A stretch of 64,000 nt of DNA from Streptomyces sp. MST-110588 (GTDB lineage: Bacteria > Actinomycetota > Actinomycetes > Streptomycetales > Streptomycetaceae), in assembly GCF_022695595.1 (NCBI RefSeq), contig NZ_CP074380.1, positions 2,287,501 to 2,351,500 of the forward strand, read 5' to 3'. A model generated the notes under the pieces. The model ran no database searches. It was given only the letters and a program-made list of their open reading frames with translations, and was not told the DNA's origin. Shown piece after piece: positions 47,245 through 55,488 of the stretch. Made by a program: the position numbers and the translations under genes. Every line of letters begins with the position of its first letter. Positions within the stretch are counted from its first letter, which is position 1.

Positions 47245-47892
47245 GTGGGCGGGGAGTGCAGCGCGCGGACGGCCGTGGACTTCTGGTTCGACCCCATATG
47301 CCCGTACACCTGGATCGCCGCGCAGTGGATCAGGGAGGTCGAGCGGGTCCGCCCGGTGCGGGTGCGGTGGCATGTGATGAGCCTCCAGGTGCTCAACGAG
47401 GGCCGGGAGGTCAACCCGGAGGACCCCGGCGGCGAGTGGGGCGACTACCTGTGGGCGCCGGTGCGGGTCTGCGCGGCGGTGGAGCGGCAGTACGGCCAGG
47501 AGGCGCTGGCCCGGTACTACGCGGCCTTGGGCATACGGCTGCACCACCGCGGTGAGTGGGACGCCCTGGGTGCCGCGCTGGCCGACGCCGGGCTGCCGGA
47601 GGGGCCGGCCGAGGCGGCCCGGGACACCGGGTACGACGCGGCGGTGCGCGCCTCGCACGCCCGCGCCATGGCCCTGGTCGGGGACGACGTCGGCACGCCG
47701 GTGATCCGTACCGAGGACGCGGACGGGCGGCAGGCCGCCTACTTCGGCCCCGTCGTCTCCCCGGCGCCGCGCGGCGAGGCGGCCGGCCGGCTGTGGGACG
47801 GGACGCTGCTGATGGCCTCGGTCCCCGGCTTCCACGAGCTGCGCCGCCCGCCGTCCGGCGCCCCGGACTTCGGGGCCGGCGGCACTGTCTGA
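47245..47892 (+). CDS. DsbA-fold protein of the mycothiol-dependent nitroreductase (Rv2466c) family, CPYT active site
   Basis: A 215-residue thioredoxin-fold protein. VDFWFDPICPYTWIAAQWI places Cys19 and Thr22 where the Rv2466c family has CPWC. VRWHVMSLQVLNEGREV, VGDDVGTPVIRTED, FGPVVSPAPRGEAAGRLWDG and PGFHELRRPP are family blocks. Rv2466c uses mycothiol to reduce targets and activates nitro drugs. The second Cys is missing here, so only a monothiol mechanism would be possible. GTG at 47245 follows GGAGGGGG with a six-base spacer. It stands alone between an importer operon and a MacB-type ABC pair. The family is clear and the catalytic competence is not. Confidence 0.88.
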   Translation: MGGECSARTAVDFWFDPICPYTWIAAQWIREVERVRPVRVRWHVMSLQVLNEGREVNPEDPGGEWGDYLWAPVRVCAAVERQYGQEALARYYAALGIRLHHRGEWDALGAALADAGLPEGPAEAARDTGYDAAVRASHARAMALVGDDVGTPVIRTEDADGRQAAYFGPVVSPAPRGEAAGRLWDGTLLMASVPGFHELRRPPSGAPDFGAGGTV

Positions 47893-48144
47893 CGTACGCG
47901 TACGGGGCCTCTCCGGCCCGCCGGTCCGCACCATCCGTCCGGTCCCCTACGGGCCGCCCGTCGGCCACAAGTCTGACGGATGTCCGTCTACGGGATGACA
48001 CGGGTGCGCGGGATGAGACTTCCGGCCGGTACGGCTTTCGGCACTTCGGGCTGAGGTCAGGGGCGGGTCCCGCACTCGACAATGGGAACACCGGTTCCCG
48101 TACGGCTCCGGTCTCCCACCCGTCCCCGTTCCAGGAGTTTCCCC

Positions 48145-48927
48145 GTGTCCCACGCGGCCACCTACCCCGCCCCCGCCCGAGCCACCGCGACCGTCGCCGC
48201 CCGTGCCACGAACCTGAGCAAGGTCTACGGCCAGGGCGAGACCCGCGTGGTCGCGCTGGACAACGTATCCGTCGAGTTCGGCCAGGCCCGCTTCACCGCC
48301 ATCATGGGCCCCTCCGGCTCCGGGAAGTCCACCCTCATGCACTGCATGGCGGGCCTGGACACCATCTCCTCCGGCTCGGCGCAGATCGGTGACACCGAAC
48401 TGACCGGCCTGGCCGACAAGCAGCTCACCAAGCTGCGCCGCGACAAGATCGGTTTCATCTTCCAGGCGTTCAACCTGCTGCCCACCCTGACCGCGGGCGA
48501 GAACATCACGCTGCCGATGGACATCGCCGGCCGCAAGCCCGACCAGCAGTGGCTCAAGAACGTGATCGACACCGTCGGCCTCTCCGGCCGGCTGTCCCAC
48601 CGCCCCTCCCAGCTCTCCGGCGGCCAGCAGCAGCGCGTCGCCGTGGCCCGCGCGCTGGCCTCCCAGCCGGAGATCATCTTCGCGGACGAGCCCACCGGCA
48701 ACCTCGACTCCCGCTCCGGCGCCGAGGTGCTGGGCTTCCTGCGCGAATCCGTCCAGGCCATGGGCCAGACGGTCGTGATGGTCACCCACGACCCGGTCGC
48801 CGCCTCCTACGCGGACCGGGTGGTCTTCCTGGCCGACGGCCACATCGTCGACGAGCTGTACGAGCCGACCGCGGACGCCGTCCTGGACCGTATGCGGATG
48901 TTCGACTCCAAGGGCCGTACGAGCTGA
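48145..48927 (+). CDS. ABC transporter ATP-binding protein (MacB/LolD type)
   Basis: A 260-residue ATPase of the type that drives MacB-like mechanotransducers. [19 protein letters not shown] is the subfamily start. Walker A is GPSGSGKST at 55-63, the Q-loop [18 protein letters not shown], the signature LSGGQQQR and Walker [13 protein letters not shown] with its Glu, and the H-loop is VTHD. GTG at 48145 follows CCAGGAG. The last codons lie in a 15-bp tandem repeat. The large permease is 119 bases downstream. The pair likely exports a peptide or lipid, or couples envelope signalling. The substrate is unknown. Confidence 0.93.
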   Translation: MSHAATYPAPARATATVAARATNLSKVYGQGETRVVALDNVSVEFGQARFTAIMGPSGSGKSTLMHCMAGLDTISSGSAQIGDTELTGLADKQLTKLRRDKIGFIFQAFNLLPTLTAGENITLPMDIAGRKPDQQWLKNVIDTVGLSGRLSHRPSQLSGGQQQRVAVARALASQPEIIFADEPTGNLDSRSGAEVLGFLRESVQAMGQTVVMVTHDPVAASYADRVVFLADGHIVDELYEPTADAVLDRMRMFDSKGRTS

Positions 48928-48965
48928 GGCCGTACGAGCTGACGAGCCGAGGCCGTACGAGCTGA
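48913..48965 (+). repeat. 15-bp repeat GGCCGTACGAGCTGA spanning the ATPase stop codon
   Basis: Three perfect copies (48913-48927, 48928-48942, 48951-48965) and a decayed fourth. The first copy contains the ATPase stop codon, so each copy carries a TGA in one frame. Probably slippage-born; it separates the ATPase and permease genes. Confidence 0.8.
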
Positions 48966-49045
48966 CGCCGTACCGGCCGGCCCGGCCCCACCGGCCGCCG
49001 CCCGCCCCCACCGCCGCTTCCGTACCCAGGACTGACACCACCACC

Positions 49046-51619
49046 ATGTTCCGCAACGCTTCGCGCAACCTCCTCGCGCACAAAGCCCGTCTGATGATGA
49101 CCGCGCTCGCGGTCCTCCTCGGCGTCGCCTTCGTCTCCGGCACCCTCATCTTCAGCGACACCGTCGGCAAGGCCGTCGAAAAGGCGTCGGCCAGGAACCT
49201 GGAGGGCATCGCGGTCTCCGTGACCGCCACCGGCGACGCCGGCTTCCCCGGTTCCAAGGCCAACCGCAGCACCGCCTTGGACAACAAGCTGGCCGACAAG
49301 ATCCGGGCGCTGCCGGGCGTGGAATCCGTACGCCCCAACGTCAACGGCTCGGCCACCATCGCCGACAAGGACAACCAGCCCATCGGCGAGAGCTGGCAGA
49401 ACCTGGCCGGCAACTACCAGCCGGGCCCGGACGGCAAGGACAGCCGCTACCCCGTCAAGGAAGGCCGTGGCCCGGCCAACTCCGGCGAGATCGCGCTGGA
49501 TGCCGGGACCGCCGAGAAGGGCGGCCTGAAGGTCGGCGACACCGTACGGTTCGCCACCACCGGCCCGGCCCTGAACAAGAAGCTCGTCGGCATCGTCGAG
49601 ACGGACAACCCGCGGGCCACGGTGGGCGGCAGCCTGGCGCTGTTCGACACCGCCACCGCGCAGAAACTCTTCCTGCACCCGGGCCAGTACGACGAGATGG
49701 TGGTGGCCGCCAAGCCCGGCACCGACCAGCGGGCGCTGACCGACAGCGTCTCCGCCCTGCTGCCCAAGGGCAAGGCCGAGGCGACCAGCGGCGCCGACCT
49801 GGCCGCCCAGCAGTCCAAGATGGTCGCCCACAGCAATGCCGCCCTGAGCCAGACGCTGCTGGTCTTCGCCGGCATCGCCCTGTTCGTCGGCGTCTTCATC
49901 ATCGCCAACACCTTCACCATGCTGATCTCCCAGCGCAGCCGCGAGATCGCGCTGATGCGGGCGATCGGCGCCTCCCGCCGTCAGGTGGTCCGCTCGGTGC
50001 TGGCCGAGGCCGGTCTGCTGGGCCTGGTCTCCTCCGTCGTCGGCTTCGCGCTGGGCACCGGCATCGCGGTGGGCCTGCGCGCGATCCTCAACGCCAACGG
50101 CGCCGGCTTCCCGGACGGCCCGGTGATCATCAGCCCGGCGGCCGTGCTGTCCGCCCTGGGGGTCGGGGTCCTGGTCACGGTGCTGGCCGCCTGGCTGCCC
50201 TCGCGCAAGGCCGCCAAGATCGCCCCCGTCGAGGCGCTGAGCACCGTGGACGCGGCCCCCACGCCGCGCAGCCTGGTCATCCGCAACTCCCTGGGCCTGG
50301 CCGTCACCGCCCTCGGTGTCGGGATCATGTTCTACCTCTGGGGCTCCAAGATGAAGGACGCCCTGATGCCGGCCATGGCGGGCGGGGCCCTGACCCTGAC
50401 CGGCGTCATCATCCTGGCCCCGCTGCTGTCCCGTCCGGTGGTCGCCCTCTCCGGCTGGGTCACCACCCGTCTCTTCGGCGTGACCGGCAAGCTGGCCAAG
50501 GAGAACGCGCTGCGCAACCCGCGCCGTACCGCCGCCACCGCCTCGGCGCTGATGATCGGGCTCGCCCTGATCACCGGCATCACGATCGTGGGACTGTCCT
50601 CGCAGCAGGGCGTCGACAAGATGGCCGCCAAGGGCCTGAAGGCCGACTACCAGGTCAGCAACACCGCCTTCACCGGCATCGAGCCCGCGCTGACCAAGAA
50701 GGTCGCCCACGTGCCGGGTGTCGTGGCCGCGGTCCCCGAGTACCGGGCCCACTTCAAGATGGCGGGCGACCACTTCTCCAGCGTCACCGCCACCGACCTC
50801 TCCAAGATCGAGCAGGTCACCGAGCTGAAGTTCGACAGCGGCTCGCTGGACGCCATCCGCGGCAACGCCGTCGCGGTGTCCCGGAGCGAGGCCAAGACCC
50901 TGGGCGTACGGCCCGGCCAGACCGTGACCGCGGACTTCAACACCACGCAGGACAAGCTGAAGAAGAAGACGGCGCAACTGCAGATCGTCGGTGTCTATGA
51001 GGACAACGACCTCATCGGCGGCATCCTGGGCACCCCCGCACTGGTGGACCGCCAGCTCAAGCCCGAGCCCGTCATCCACGAGAAGCTCCTGATCAAGGCC
51101 GCCGACGGTCCCAGCGCCGGGCTGGAGAAGGAGATCCGCAAGGCGCTGGGCGACAGCCCGCTGCTGAAGGTGCAGGACCACGAGGACCTGCGCAGGGAGA
51201 GCGCCGGCAACATCAACACCGCGCTGAACATGGTCTACGGACTGCTCGGCATGGCCGTGGTCATCGCGATCGTCGGTGTCGTCAACACCCTGGCCATGTC
51301 GGTCTTCGAGCGGACGCGTGAGATCGGGATGCTGCGCGCGATCGGTCTGGCCCGCGGCGGCATCAAGCAGATGATCCGCCTGGAGTCGGTGGCCATCTCC
51401 CTGTTCGGCGCGGTGCTCGGCATCGGGGCAGGCGTCTTCCTCGCCTGGACCGGCGGCTCCATGCTCGGCAAGTCCTGGGAGGCCTACGAAATGGTCATGC
51501 CCTGGGGCCGGCTGGGAATCTTCCTCCTGATCGCCCTGGTCGTCGGCGTCCTGGCCGCGGTATGGCCCGCCCGCCGGGCCGCCCGCCTGAACATGCTGGA
51601 GTCCATCGGCTCCCAGTGA
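49046..51619 (+). CDS. ABC transporter permease, FtsX/MacB superfamily (two FtsX domains)
   Basis: An 857-residue membrane protein partnering the preceding ATPase. It opens with a helix (HKARLMMTALAVLLGVAFVS), then a large extracytoplasmic domain to about residue 250. FtsX-type helices follow around residues 265-390 (SQRSREIALMRAIGASRRQV), then a central pair, a second extracytoplasmic domain, and a last set of helices with ERTREIGMLRAIGLARGGIK. It ends AARLNMLESIGSQ. This duplicated layout is common in actinobacterial ABC permeases. It likely moves a lipophilic or peptide substrate. ATG at 49046 has only a weak site. Confidence 0.93.
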   Translation: MFRNASRNLLAHKARLMMTALAVLLGVAFVSGTLIFSDTVGKAVEKASARNLEGIAVSVTATGDAGFPGSKANRSTALDNKLADKIRALPGVESVRPNVNGSATIADKDNQPIGESWQNLAGNYQPGPDGKDSRYPVKEGRGPANSGEIALDAGTAEKGGLKVGDTVRFATTGPALNKKLVGIVETDNPRATVGGSLALFDTATAQKLFLHPGQYDEMVVAAKPGTDQRALTDSVSALLPKGKAEATSGADLAAQQSKMVAHSNAALSQTLLVFAGIALFVGVFIIANTFTMLISQRSREIALMRAIGASRRQVVRSVLAEAGLLGLVSSVVGFALGTGIAVGLRAILNANGAGFPDGPVIISPAAVLSALGVGVLVTVLAAWLPSRKAAKIAPVEALSTVDAAPTPRSLVIRNSLGLAVTALGVGIMFYLWGSKMKDALMPAMAGGALTLTGVIILAPLLSRPVVALSGWVTTRLFGVTGKLAKENALRNPRRTAATASALMIGLALITGITIVGLSSQQGVDKMAAKGLKADYQVSNTAFTGIEPALTKKVAHVPGVVAAVPEYRAHFKMAGDHFSSVTATDLSKIEQVTELKFDSGSLDAIRGNAVAVSRSEAKTLGVRPGQTVTADFNTTQDKLKKKTAQLQIVGVYEDNDLIGGILGTPALVDRQLKPEPVIHEKLLIKAADGPSAGLEKEIRKALGDSPLLKVQDHEDLRRESAGNINTALNMVYGLLGMAVVIAIVGVVNTLAMSVFERTREIGMLRAIGLARGGIKQMIRLESVAISLFGAVLGIGAGVFLAWTGGSMLGKSWEAYEMVMPWGRLGIFLLIALVVGVLAAVWPARRAARLNMLESIGSQ

Positions 51620-51641
51620 CGGCCCACCCGGACCGCCAACT

Positions 51642-51678
51642 GGCGCCCCCGCCCGGTTACGGGCGGGGGCGCCCTTAC
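51642..51678. terminator. Bidirectional hairpin between the permease and ATP-binding protein genes
   Basis: GGCGCCCCCGCCCG (51642-51655) and CGGGCGGGGGCGCC (51660-51673) make a 14-bp perfect stem with a GTTA loop, between converging genes. The tail is CTTAC, so the T-run is weak, but the stem is very stable. Confidence 0.85.
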
Positions 51679-51679
51679 G

Positions 51680-52132
51680 TCAGGGACCGTCCGTCCCGAC
51701 TCTGTCGAGCGCGAACCACACGCCCTTACGGAAACGGCATCCGGCGTCGGTCCGGTAGACACCCCAGCGCGCCGCCAGTGCCTCCACGAGGAACAGGCCG
51801 CGCCCCGAACCGCCGTCAATCCGGGCGGGCAGACTGAGGAGCCGGCCACGGGGGGTGTCGTCCCACACGGCCACGCATACGGAACGGGGGTGCACGGCCA
51901 CGTCGAGGCGCACCACGGCCGTCTCCGTGTGCAGATGGACGTTCGTGACCAGCTCACTGACCAGAACGCGCATGTCGTCGACGAGTTCGGCGTTGCCGGT
52001 CAGTGTCATCAGATCGGCGACGACGGTCCGTGCGATCTTCGGCGCGCCGGCCTCGCTGGCCAGATCGAACCGGAACCGGTGGCGGCGTGCTTCGGGGCTT
52101 GCGGGGGGCCGTTTCGGGGGTGCGAGCGTCAT
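51680..52132 (-). CDS. ATP-binding (HATPase_c, anti-sigma-like) protein of the HTH/DUF397 module
   Basis: A 150-residue GHKL ATPase. The N box is LVSELVTNVHLHTETAVVRL and the G1 region DGGSGRGLFLVEALAARWGV. ATG at 52132 follows GGGAG. In Streptomyces such proteins sit beside an HTH/DUF5753 regulator and DUF397 genes, as in the whiJ and abaA-type loci, and may be RsbW-like or structural partners. Here it is divergent from the HTH gene over 240 bp. Its target is not known. Confidence 0.85.
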   Translation of the reverse strand: MTLAPPKRPPASPEARRHRFRFDLASEAGAPKIARTVVADLMTLTGNAELVDDMRVLVSELVTNVHLHTETAVVRLDVAVHPRSVCVAVWDDTPRGRLLSLPARIDGGSGRGLFLVEALAARWGVYRTDAGCRFRKGVWFALDRVGTDGP

Positions 52133-52372
52133 GATTACGTCTCCCAACGCGGATCGACGCGCCGCTCACCGCCGTGACCCGACCACCCCCAGGGGCACGC
52201 CCGAAGACGCGCGCGAGCGGCTGCACTTGACGTTCCGGCGTGCGGCGCGGTGTTGCCAGGACCATAGGGTGAAAAACTGGACCGGTACAACCCTGTACCT
52301 CGAAAGTGTGACGGCTAGTGGACCCGTGACGCCGTTCCCGGCACACTCAGGGGGAACAAGGGGAAGGGACAC

Positions 52373-53227
52373 ATGCCGCCGAGAGACAATCCGACCGCCC
52401 GACAGATTCGCCTGGGTGTCGAGCTTCGGAAACTACGCGAGCGTGCCGGCCGGACGGCACGCGAGTCCGGTGGCCTGCTCTCCACCGACGCAGCCCGGAT
52501 CAGCAACATCGAGGCCGGCCGTCTGGGAATCAGCGAAGAGCGCATTCGCCGGCTGGCGACCTTCTACCAATGCGACGATGAACCACTCATCGACGCCCTG
52601 TGCGAGATCGCCGCCGAGCGCAGGGGAACGCACTGGTTCGACGACTACCGGGGCATCCTCACGCCCGGGTGGCTGGACATCGCCGAACTCGAACTGCATG
52701 CGACGGCGATCCGCTCATTGCTGTCGACAACCATGCCCGGCCCGTTCCAGACCGCGACCTACGCACGAGCCCTGTTCGAAGGGGTGACGCCAGTACTACC
52801 GTCGAACGAGGTTGAGACGCGCGTCGAGCACCGACTCAAAAGGAGAGCCGCCTTCGAGGGCCCGTCACCGACTCCATACACGGCGATCCTGCACGAAGCC
52901 GCCCTGCGGATGCGGTTCGGCGGGCGCAAGGTCACGCGCGAGCAACTCGAATACCTCGTCGAGGTTTCCCACATGCCCACCGTGACCGTGCGGGTGATTC
53001 CGTTCATGAACGAGAGGTTCATCGAGTTGACGCAGCCGGTCATGTACGCGCACGGAAAGGTTCCGCAACTGGACACCGTGCAGATCGATTCGGCTTTGGG
53101 CGGGCGATTCCTTGACGCCGAGGCCTACCTGAAAAAATACAACGGCCTGCTCGCCATCGCCGAACACGCGTCTCTCAGCGAAACCGAGTCGCGAGAGTTG
53201 ATCCACAACATCGCACAGGAAGTGTGA
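52373..53227 (+). CDS. XRE-family HTH regulator with DUF5753 (WhiJ-like)
   Basis: A 284-residue DNA-binding regulator. The HTH (about residues 10-70) has LGVELRKLRERAGRTARESG and ISNIEAGRLGISEERIRRLA. The rest is the DUF5753 ligand-sensing domain: LELHATAIRSLLSTTMPGPF, YARALFEGVTPVLP, EHRLKRRAAFEG and VTVRVIPFMNERFIE. Streptomyces have dozens of these, most followed by DUF397 genes. The WhiJ and AbaA-type systems influence sporulation and antibiotic production. ATG at 52373 follows GGGAAGGG. Its stop is just before the first DUF397 gene, so they are co-transcribed. Confidence 0.92.
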   Translation: MPPRDNPTARQIRLGVELRKLRERAGRTARESGGLLSTDAARISNIEAGRLGISEERIRRLATFYQCDDEPLIDALCEIAAERRGTHWFDDYRGILTPGWLDIAELELHATAIRSLLSTTMPGPFQTATYARALFEGVTPVLPSNEVETRVEHRLKRRAAFEGPSPTPYTAILHEAALRMRFGGRKVTREQLEYLVEVSHMPTVTVRVIPFMNERFIELTQPVMYAHGKVPQLDTVQIDSALGGRFLDAEAYLKKYNGLLAIAEHASLSETESRELIHNIAQEV

Positions 53228-53238
53228 GGCTGAAGAAC

Positions 53239-53445
53239 ATGAGCACAATCGGCCCAGTCAAGTGGCAGAAGTCTTCTTTCTCCGGGGGTGAAGGGGAAAA
53301 CTGCGTCGAGGTCGCACTGCACGAAGGCAACATCATGATGCGCGAGAGCGATGACCCCAGCAGCACAATAACCACTACTCGCGCAAAGATGGCCGCGTTC
53401 ATCGAGGGCGTGAAAAACGGAGAATTCGACCACTTCGCCCACTAG
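53239..53445 (+). CDS. DUF397 protein 1
   Basis: A 68-residue DUF397 protein: KWQKSSFSGGEGENCVEVAL, then IMMRESDDPSSTITTTRAKM and AAFIEGVKNGEFDHFAH. It follows the HTH gene by 11 bases (or overlaps if GTG at 53224 is used), so it belongs to the same operon. In related loci the DUF397 partner counteracts the HTH protein, much like an antitoxin or co-regulator. How it binds is unknown from the sequence. Confidence 0.9.
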   Translation: MSTIGPVKWQKSSFSGGEGENCVEVALHEGNIMMRESDDPSSTITTTRAKMAAFIEGVKNGEFDHFAH

Positions 53446-53481
53446 TGCGGGTTCCGCACGTCAGTGTGGCGCACGTGCTGC

Positions 53482-53508
53482 CCCCGCCCGGTACGGGCGG
53501 GGCTTTTA
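53482..53508 (+). terminator. Intrinsic terminator between the two DUF397 genes
   Basis: CCCCGCCCG (53482-53490) and CGGGCGGGG (53494-53502) form a 9-bp perfect stem with a GTA loop, followed by CTTTT. It should end most transcripts from the HTH/DUF397-1 operon, leaving DUF397-2 partly uncoupled. Confidence 0.8.
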
Positions 53509-53566
53509 CCTACGCCGGTTTGCGCAACAATCCACCGGATCGCACCCGAAATGTGAGCCATCAGGA

Positions 53567-53770
53567 ATGACAGAAGCAATACGCTGGCAGAAGTCCTCCT
53601 ACTCCGGGGGCGACACGGGGCAGAACTGTGTGGAGCTGTCCAAGGACGGCGATGTGGTCAAGCTGCGCGAGAGCGATGACCCCGGCAGCACAATAACCAC
53701 TACTCACGCAAAGATGACCGCGTTCATTCGAAGCCTGAAAAACGGAGAGTTCGACCACTTCGCCAACTAA
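53567..53770 (+). CDS. DUF397 protein 2
   Basis: A 67-residue DUF397 protein: IRWQKSSYSGGDTGQNCVEL then VVKLRESDDPGSTITTTHAK, ending KNGEFDHFAN. It closely matches DUF397-1, including an identical ESDDP core and ITTT block, so the pair arose by recent tandem duplication. The ribosome-binding site is weak (AGGA next to ATG). A terminator separates it from the first copy. Its TAA is directly followed by a long hairpin. Confidence 0.88.
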   Translation: MTEAIRWQKSSYSGGDTGQNCVELSKDGDVVKLRESDDPGSTITTTHAKMTAFIRSLKNGEFDHFAN

Positions 53771-53822
53771 GGGCTTGCAGAGAAGCAACACGTTGCTTCT
53801 CTGCAAGCCCTTACTCTTCTTC
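53771..53822. terminator. Long hairpin terminator between DUF397-2 and a converging gene
   Basis: GGGCTTGCAGAGAAGCAAC (53771-53789) and GTTGCTTCTCTGCAAGCCC (53792-53810) are perfectly complementary over 19 bp. Effectively this is a 17-bp stem with a six-base loop. It is followed by TTACTCTTCTTCTCTTCTC. The right arm abuts the end of the converging gene, so it can serve both. Confidence 0.9.
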
Positions 53823-54431
53823 TCTTCTCAGCCGTGCCCAAGTGTGACTGTCCAGACTGTCGTGGGGGCCGAGGCGGGAAAGTTCTACGCCGTCACGTCC
53901 CAGAGCCACGATGAGTGGCCGAGTTCCCCGGTCGGCGTAAGAAGACCTCCAAGCGACGATGACTTCGCGCTGGTCGGGTGTGTCGAGCCGACGGTGACCG
54001 ATGAGGAGGCAGGTGACCTCGCGCCCCAGACGAATGAGGGCGCAATTGATCCATGAGGCTGTGGCCACGGAGTGCGGCGAATCACGGTGGCGGGTGAGGC
54101 TTGCCACGCCTCCGCCGGCGCGGACATCGATCACGTCGACGCCGACAGGATGGCCCATCGGACCGCTACCGCCGACTACGTACTCCCACTCCCCCTCATG
54201 CCGCTCCAGGAACGCGATGTGCTCATATGCCCTTGCCGACTTCGGACGCCATATAACCCAGACCGCACCAACACCGGCGGTCGCGTCGATATCCGCCGAC
54301 ACCACTGACAACACCCGCCGCGGTATCAGTCGTGGTTGCAGGTCCGTCCCGTTCAGCACACGCTGCACCGTCCCAGGAACCAGAGCTTCCACCCATCGCT
54401 CCACCCCCAGGCCAAGACCCCACATCCGCAT
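53811..54431 (-). CDS. Hypothetical protein
   Basis: A 206-residue protein, not recognised. It looks like real coding sequence: VLSVVSADIDATAGVGAVWV, YEHIAFLERHEGEWEYVVGG, then CLLIGHRRLDTPDQREVIVA and GRDGVELSRLGPHDSLDSHT. Predicted to be mixed alpha/beta and soluble, without a signal peptide. ATG at 54431 follows AGGGG at a sensible distance. Base composition is less GC-rich than surrounding core genes. It converges on DUF397-2. Function unknown. Confidence 0.65.
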   Translation of the reverse strand: MRMWGLGLGVERWVEALVPGTVQRVLNGTDLQPRLIPRRVLSVVSADIDATAGVGAVWVIWRPKSARAYEHIAFLERHEGEWEYVVGGSGPMGHPVGVDVIDVRAGGGVASLTRHRDSPHSVATASWINCALIRLGREVTCLLIGHRRLDTPDQREVIVAWRSSYADRGTRPLIVALGRDGVELSRLGPHDSLDSHTWARLRREEE

Positions 54432-54603
54432 ATCTCTGCCCCTCTGAGTCTCAAGCCGCGGGCACCTGGGCTACGGCTCGCAGCCACCGATCGATCCCCG
54501 CGAGTGGACAGTTCTCTTGCACCGGGCGGCGAGTTCAGCACAACGCGTCGTCACCGGTGCTGTTTGAGGCGACTGGCGCCACGGCAACCCCAGGGACAAG
54601 AGC

Positions 54604-54639
54604 CTGTGGCCACGCCGCAGGAGAGCGGCGTGGCCACAG
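54604..54639 (-). terminator. Hairpin downstream of the secreted Cys-rich protein
   Basis: CTGTGGCCACGCCGC (54604-54618) and GCGGCGTGGCCACAG (54625-54639) form a 15-bp perfect stem with loop AGGAGA. It is 15 bases past the stop of the minus-strand gene ending at 54654. No T-run, but the stem is strong. Confidence 0.7.
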
Positions 54640-54653
54640 ACCTTCACCCTTCC

Positions 54654-55145
54654 CTATGCGCACGGGAAATACGCAACACGGCTGTAGGCCACGGCCGAGG
54701 AGGTATTGCCGTGAAAGATGGAGCCATAGGCCACCGTGCGCCAAGCCAATTTCTCATCTTCGGGCTTCGGCTTACATTTCGCTGGAGCCGTGGCGTTCCT
54801 AGCCGAAGGCGGGCACTTGAAGTAACGAGGACTTGCCCCGCCGACCATCCATTGACGGGAATACACGTGATACCATTCTACGTCCGTTTCATAGGAGCAC
54901 GAGTCCGGTGGATGCGGCGCGCAGCTTTGGATTCCGCCGGTTCCGGTAACTTTCTCACCACTGTGGCGAGGCTTGAAGGCGGCGAGCTCACAGATCACTT
55001 TGTCGGTCCCGCCTGCAGTTACCGATACAGTATCCGGGCCGGGATTTGAAGGAGGCTCCTCGGCCTGCGCCAGAGGCGCAGTCGCCAACGTTAGAGCCAC
55101 AGCTACCACGGAAGCAGTATTCCGGGCAGCGGGTCGTAATCGCAC
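54654..55145 (-). CDS. Secreted Cys-containing protein, unknown function
   Basis: A 163-residue protein with a Sec signal (NTASVVAVALTLATAPLAQA, cut near residue 28). The mature part has six cysteines (ICELAA, IQSCAPH, DSCSY, YFKCPP, AKCKPK, YFPCA), which could form three disulfides, and a Thr/Gly-rich N-terminal segment. I do not recognise a family. The GTG at 55145 follows AAGGAG at ten bases. An ATG closer to that site is out of frame and gives no signal peptide. Flanked by the hypothetical gene above and by the BrkB gene on the opposite strand. Confidence 0.7.
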   Translation of the reverse strand: MRLRPAARNTASVVAVALTLATAPLAQAEEPPSNPGPDTVSVTAGGTDKVICELAAFKPRHSGEKVTGTGGIQSCAPHPPDSCSYETDVEWYHVYSRQWMVGGASPRYFKCPPSARNATAPAKCKPKPEDEKLAWRTVAYGSIFHGNTSSAVAYSRVAYFPCA

Positions 55146-55488
55146 GGATCGTCATCTCCTTCATGTACTACTGGAGCCCGTGTGACCGACACGGGCAAGA
55201 AGCAGTGCGTGAATCCATGCCCGGAACAAGGTACACAGTAGGCACGTTCCGGACACAATTGTCACCCGGCCGTACACAAGAGGCGTTTCCCTTGTCGGTG
55301 CGAAGGCAAGCAGCGGCGACGCACTACCGCAAGTGAACAGGAACCGGACCGGATGACGATTCCGGTGGTGACCGCCCCAGCCTCCGCAATCGAGCGCGGC
55401 GAGCCGCAACCGGGGCCGGCGGCGAGACCTCCGGCAGGAGGCCGCGGGTGGGAGGGTTGGCCGTCGGCTGCGGGGCAACCCGCCCCGC
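55146..55488. other. Intergenic region between the secreted protein and BrkB genes, no gene seen
   Basis: 343 bp between divergent genes. The first part is less GC-rich (ACAAGGTACACAGTAGGCAC near 55229). No gene, repeat or clear promoter pair is supported. Confidence 0.4.

Noticed and set aside
54332..55049. Plus-strand frames of 156 and 237 codons around 54.3-55 kb
   Set aside because: They lie opposite the better-supported minus-strand genes, and have no signal peptide, family block or ribosome-binding site.
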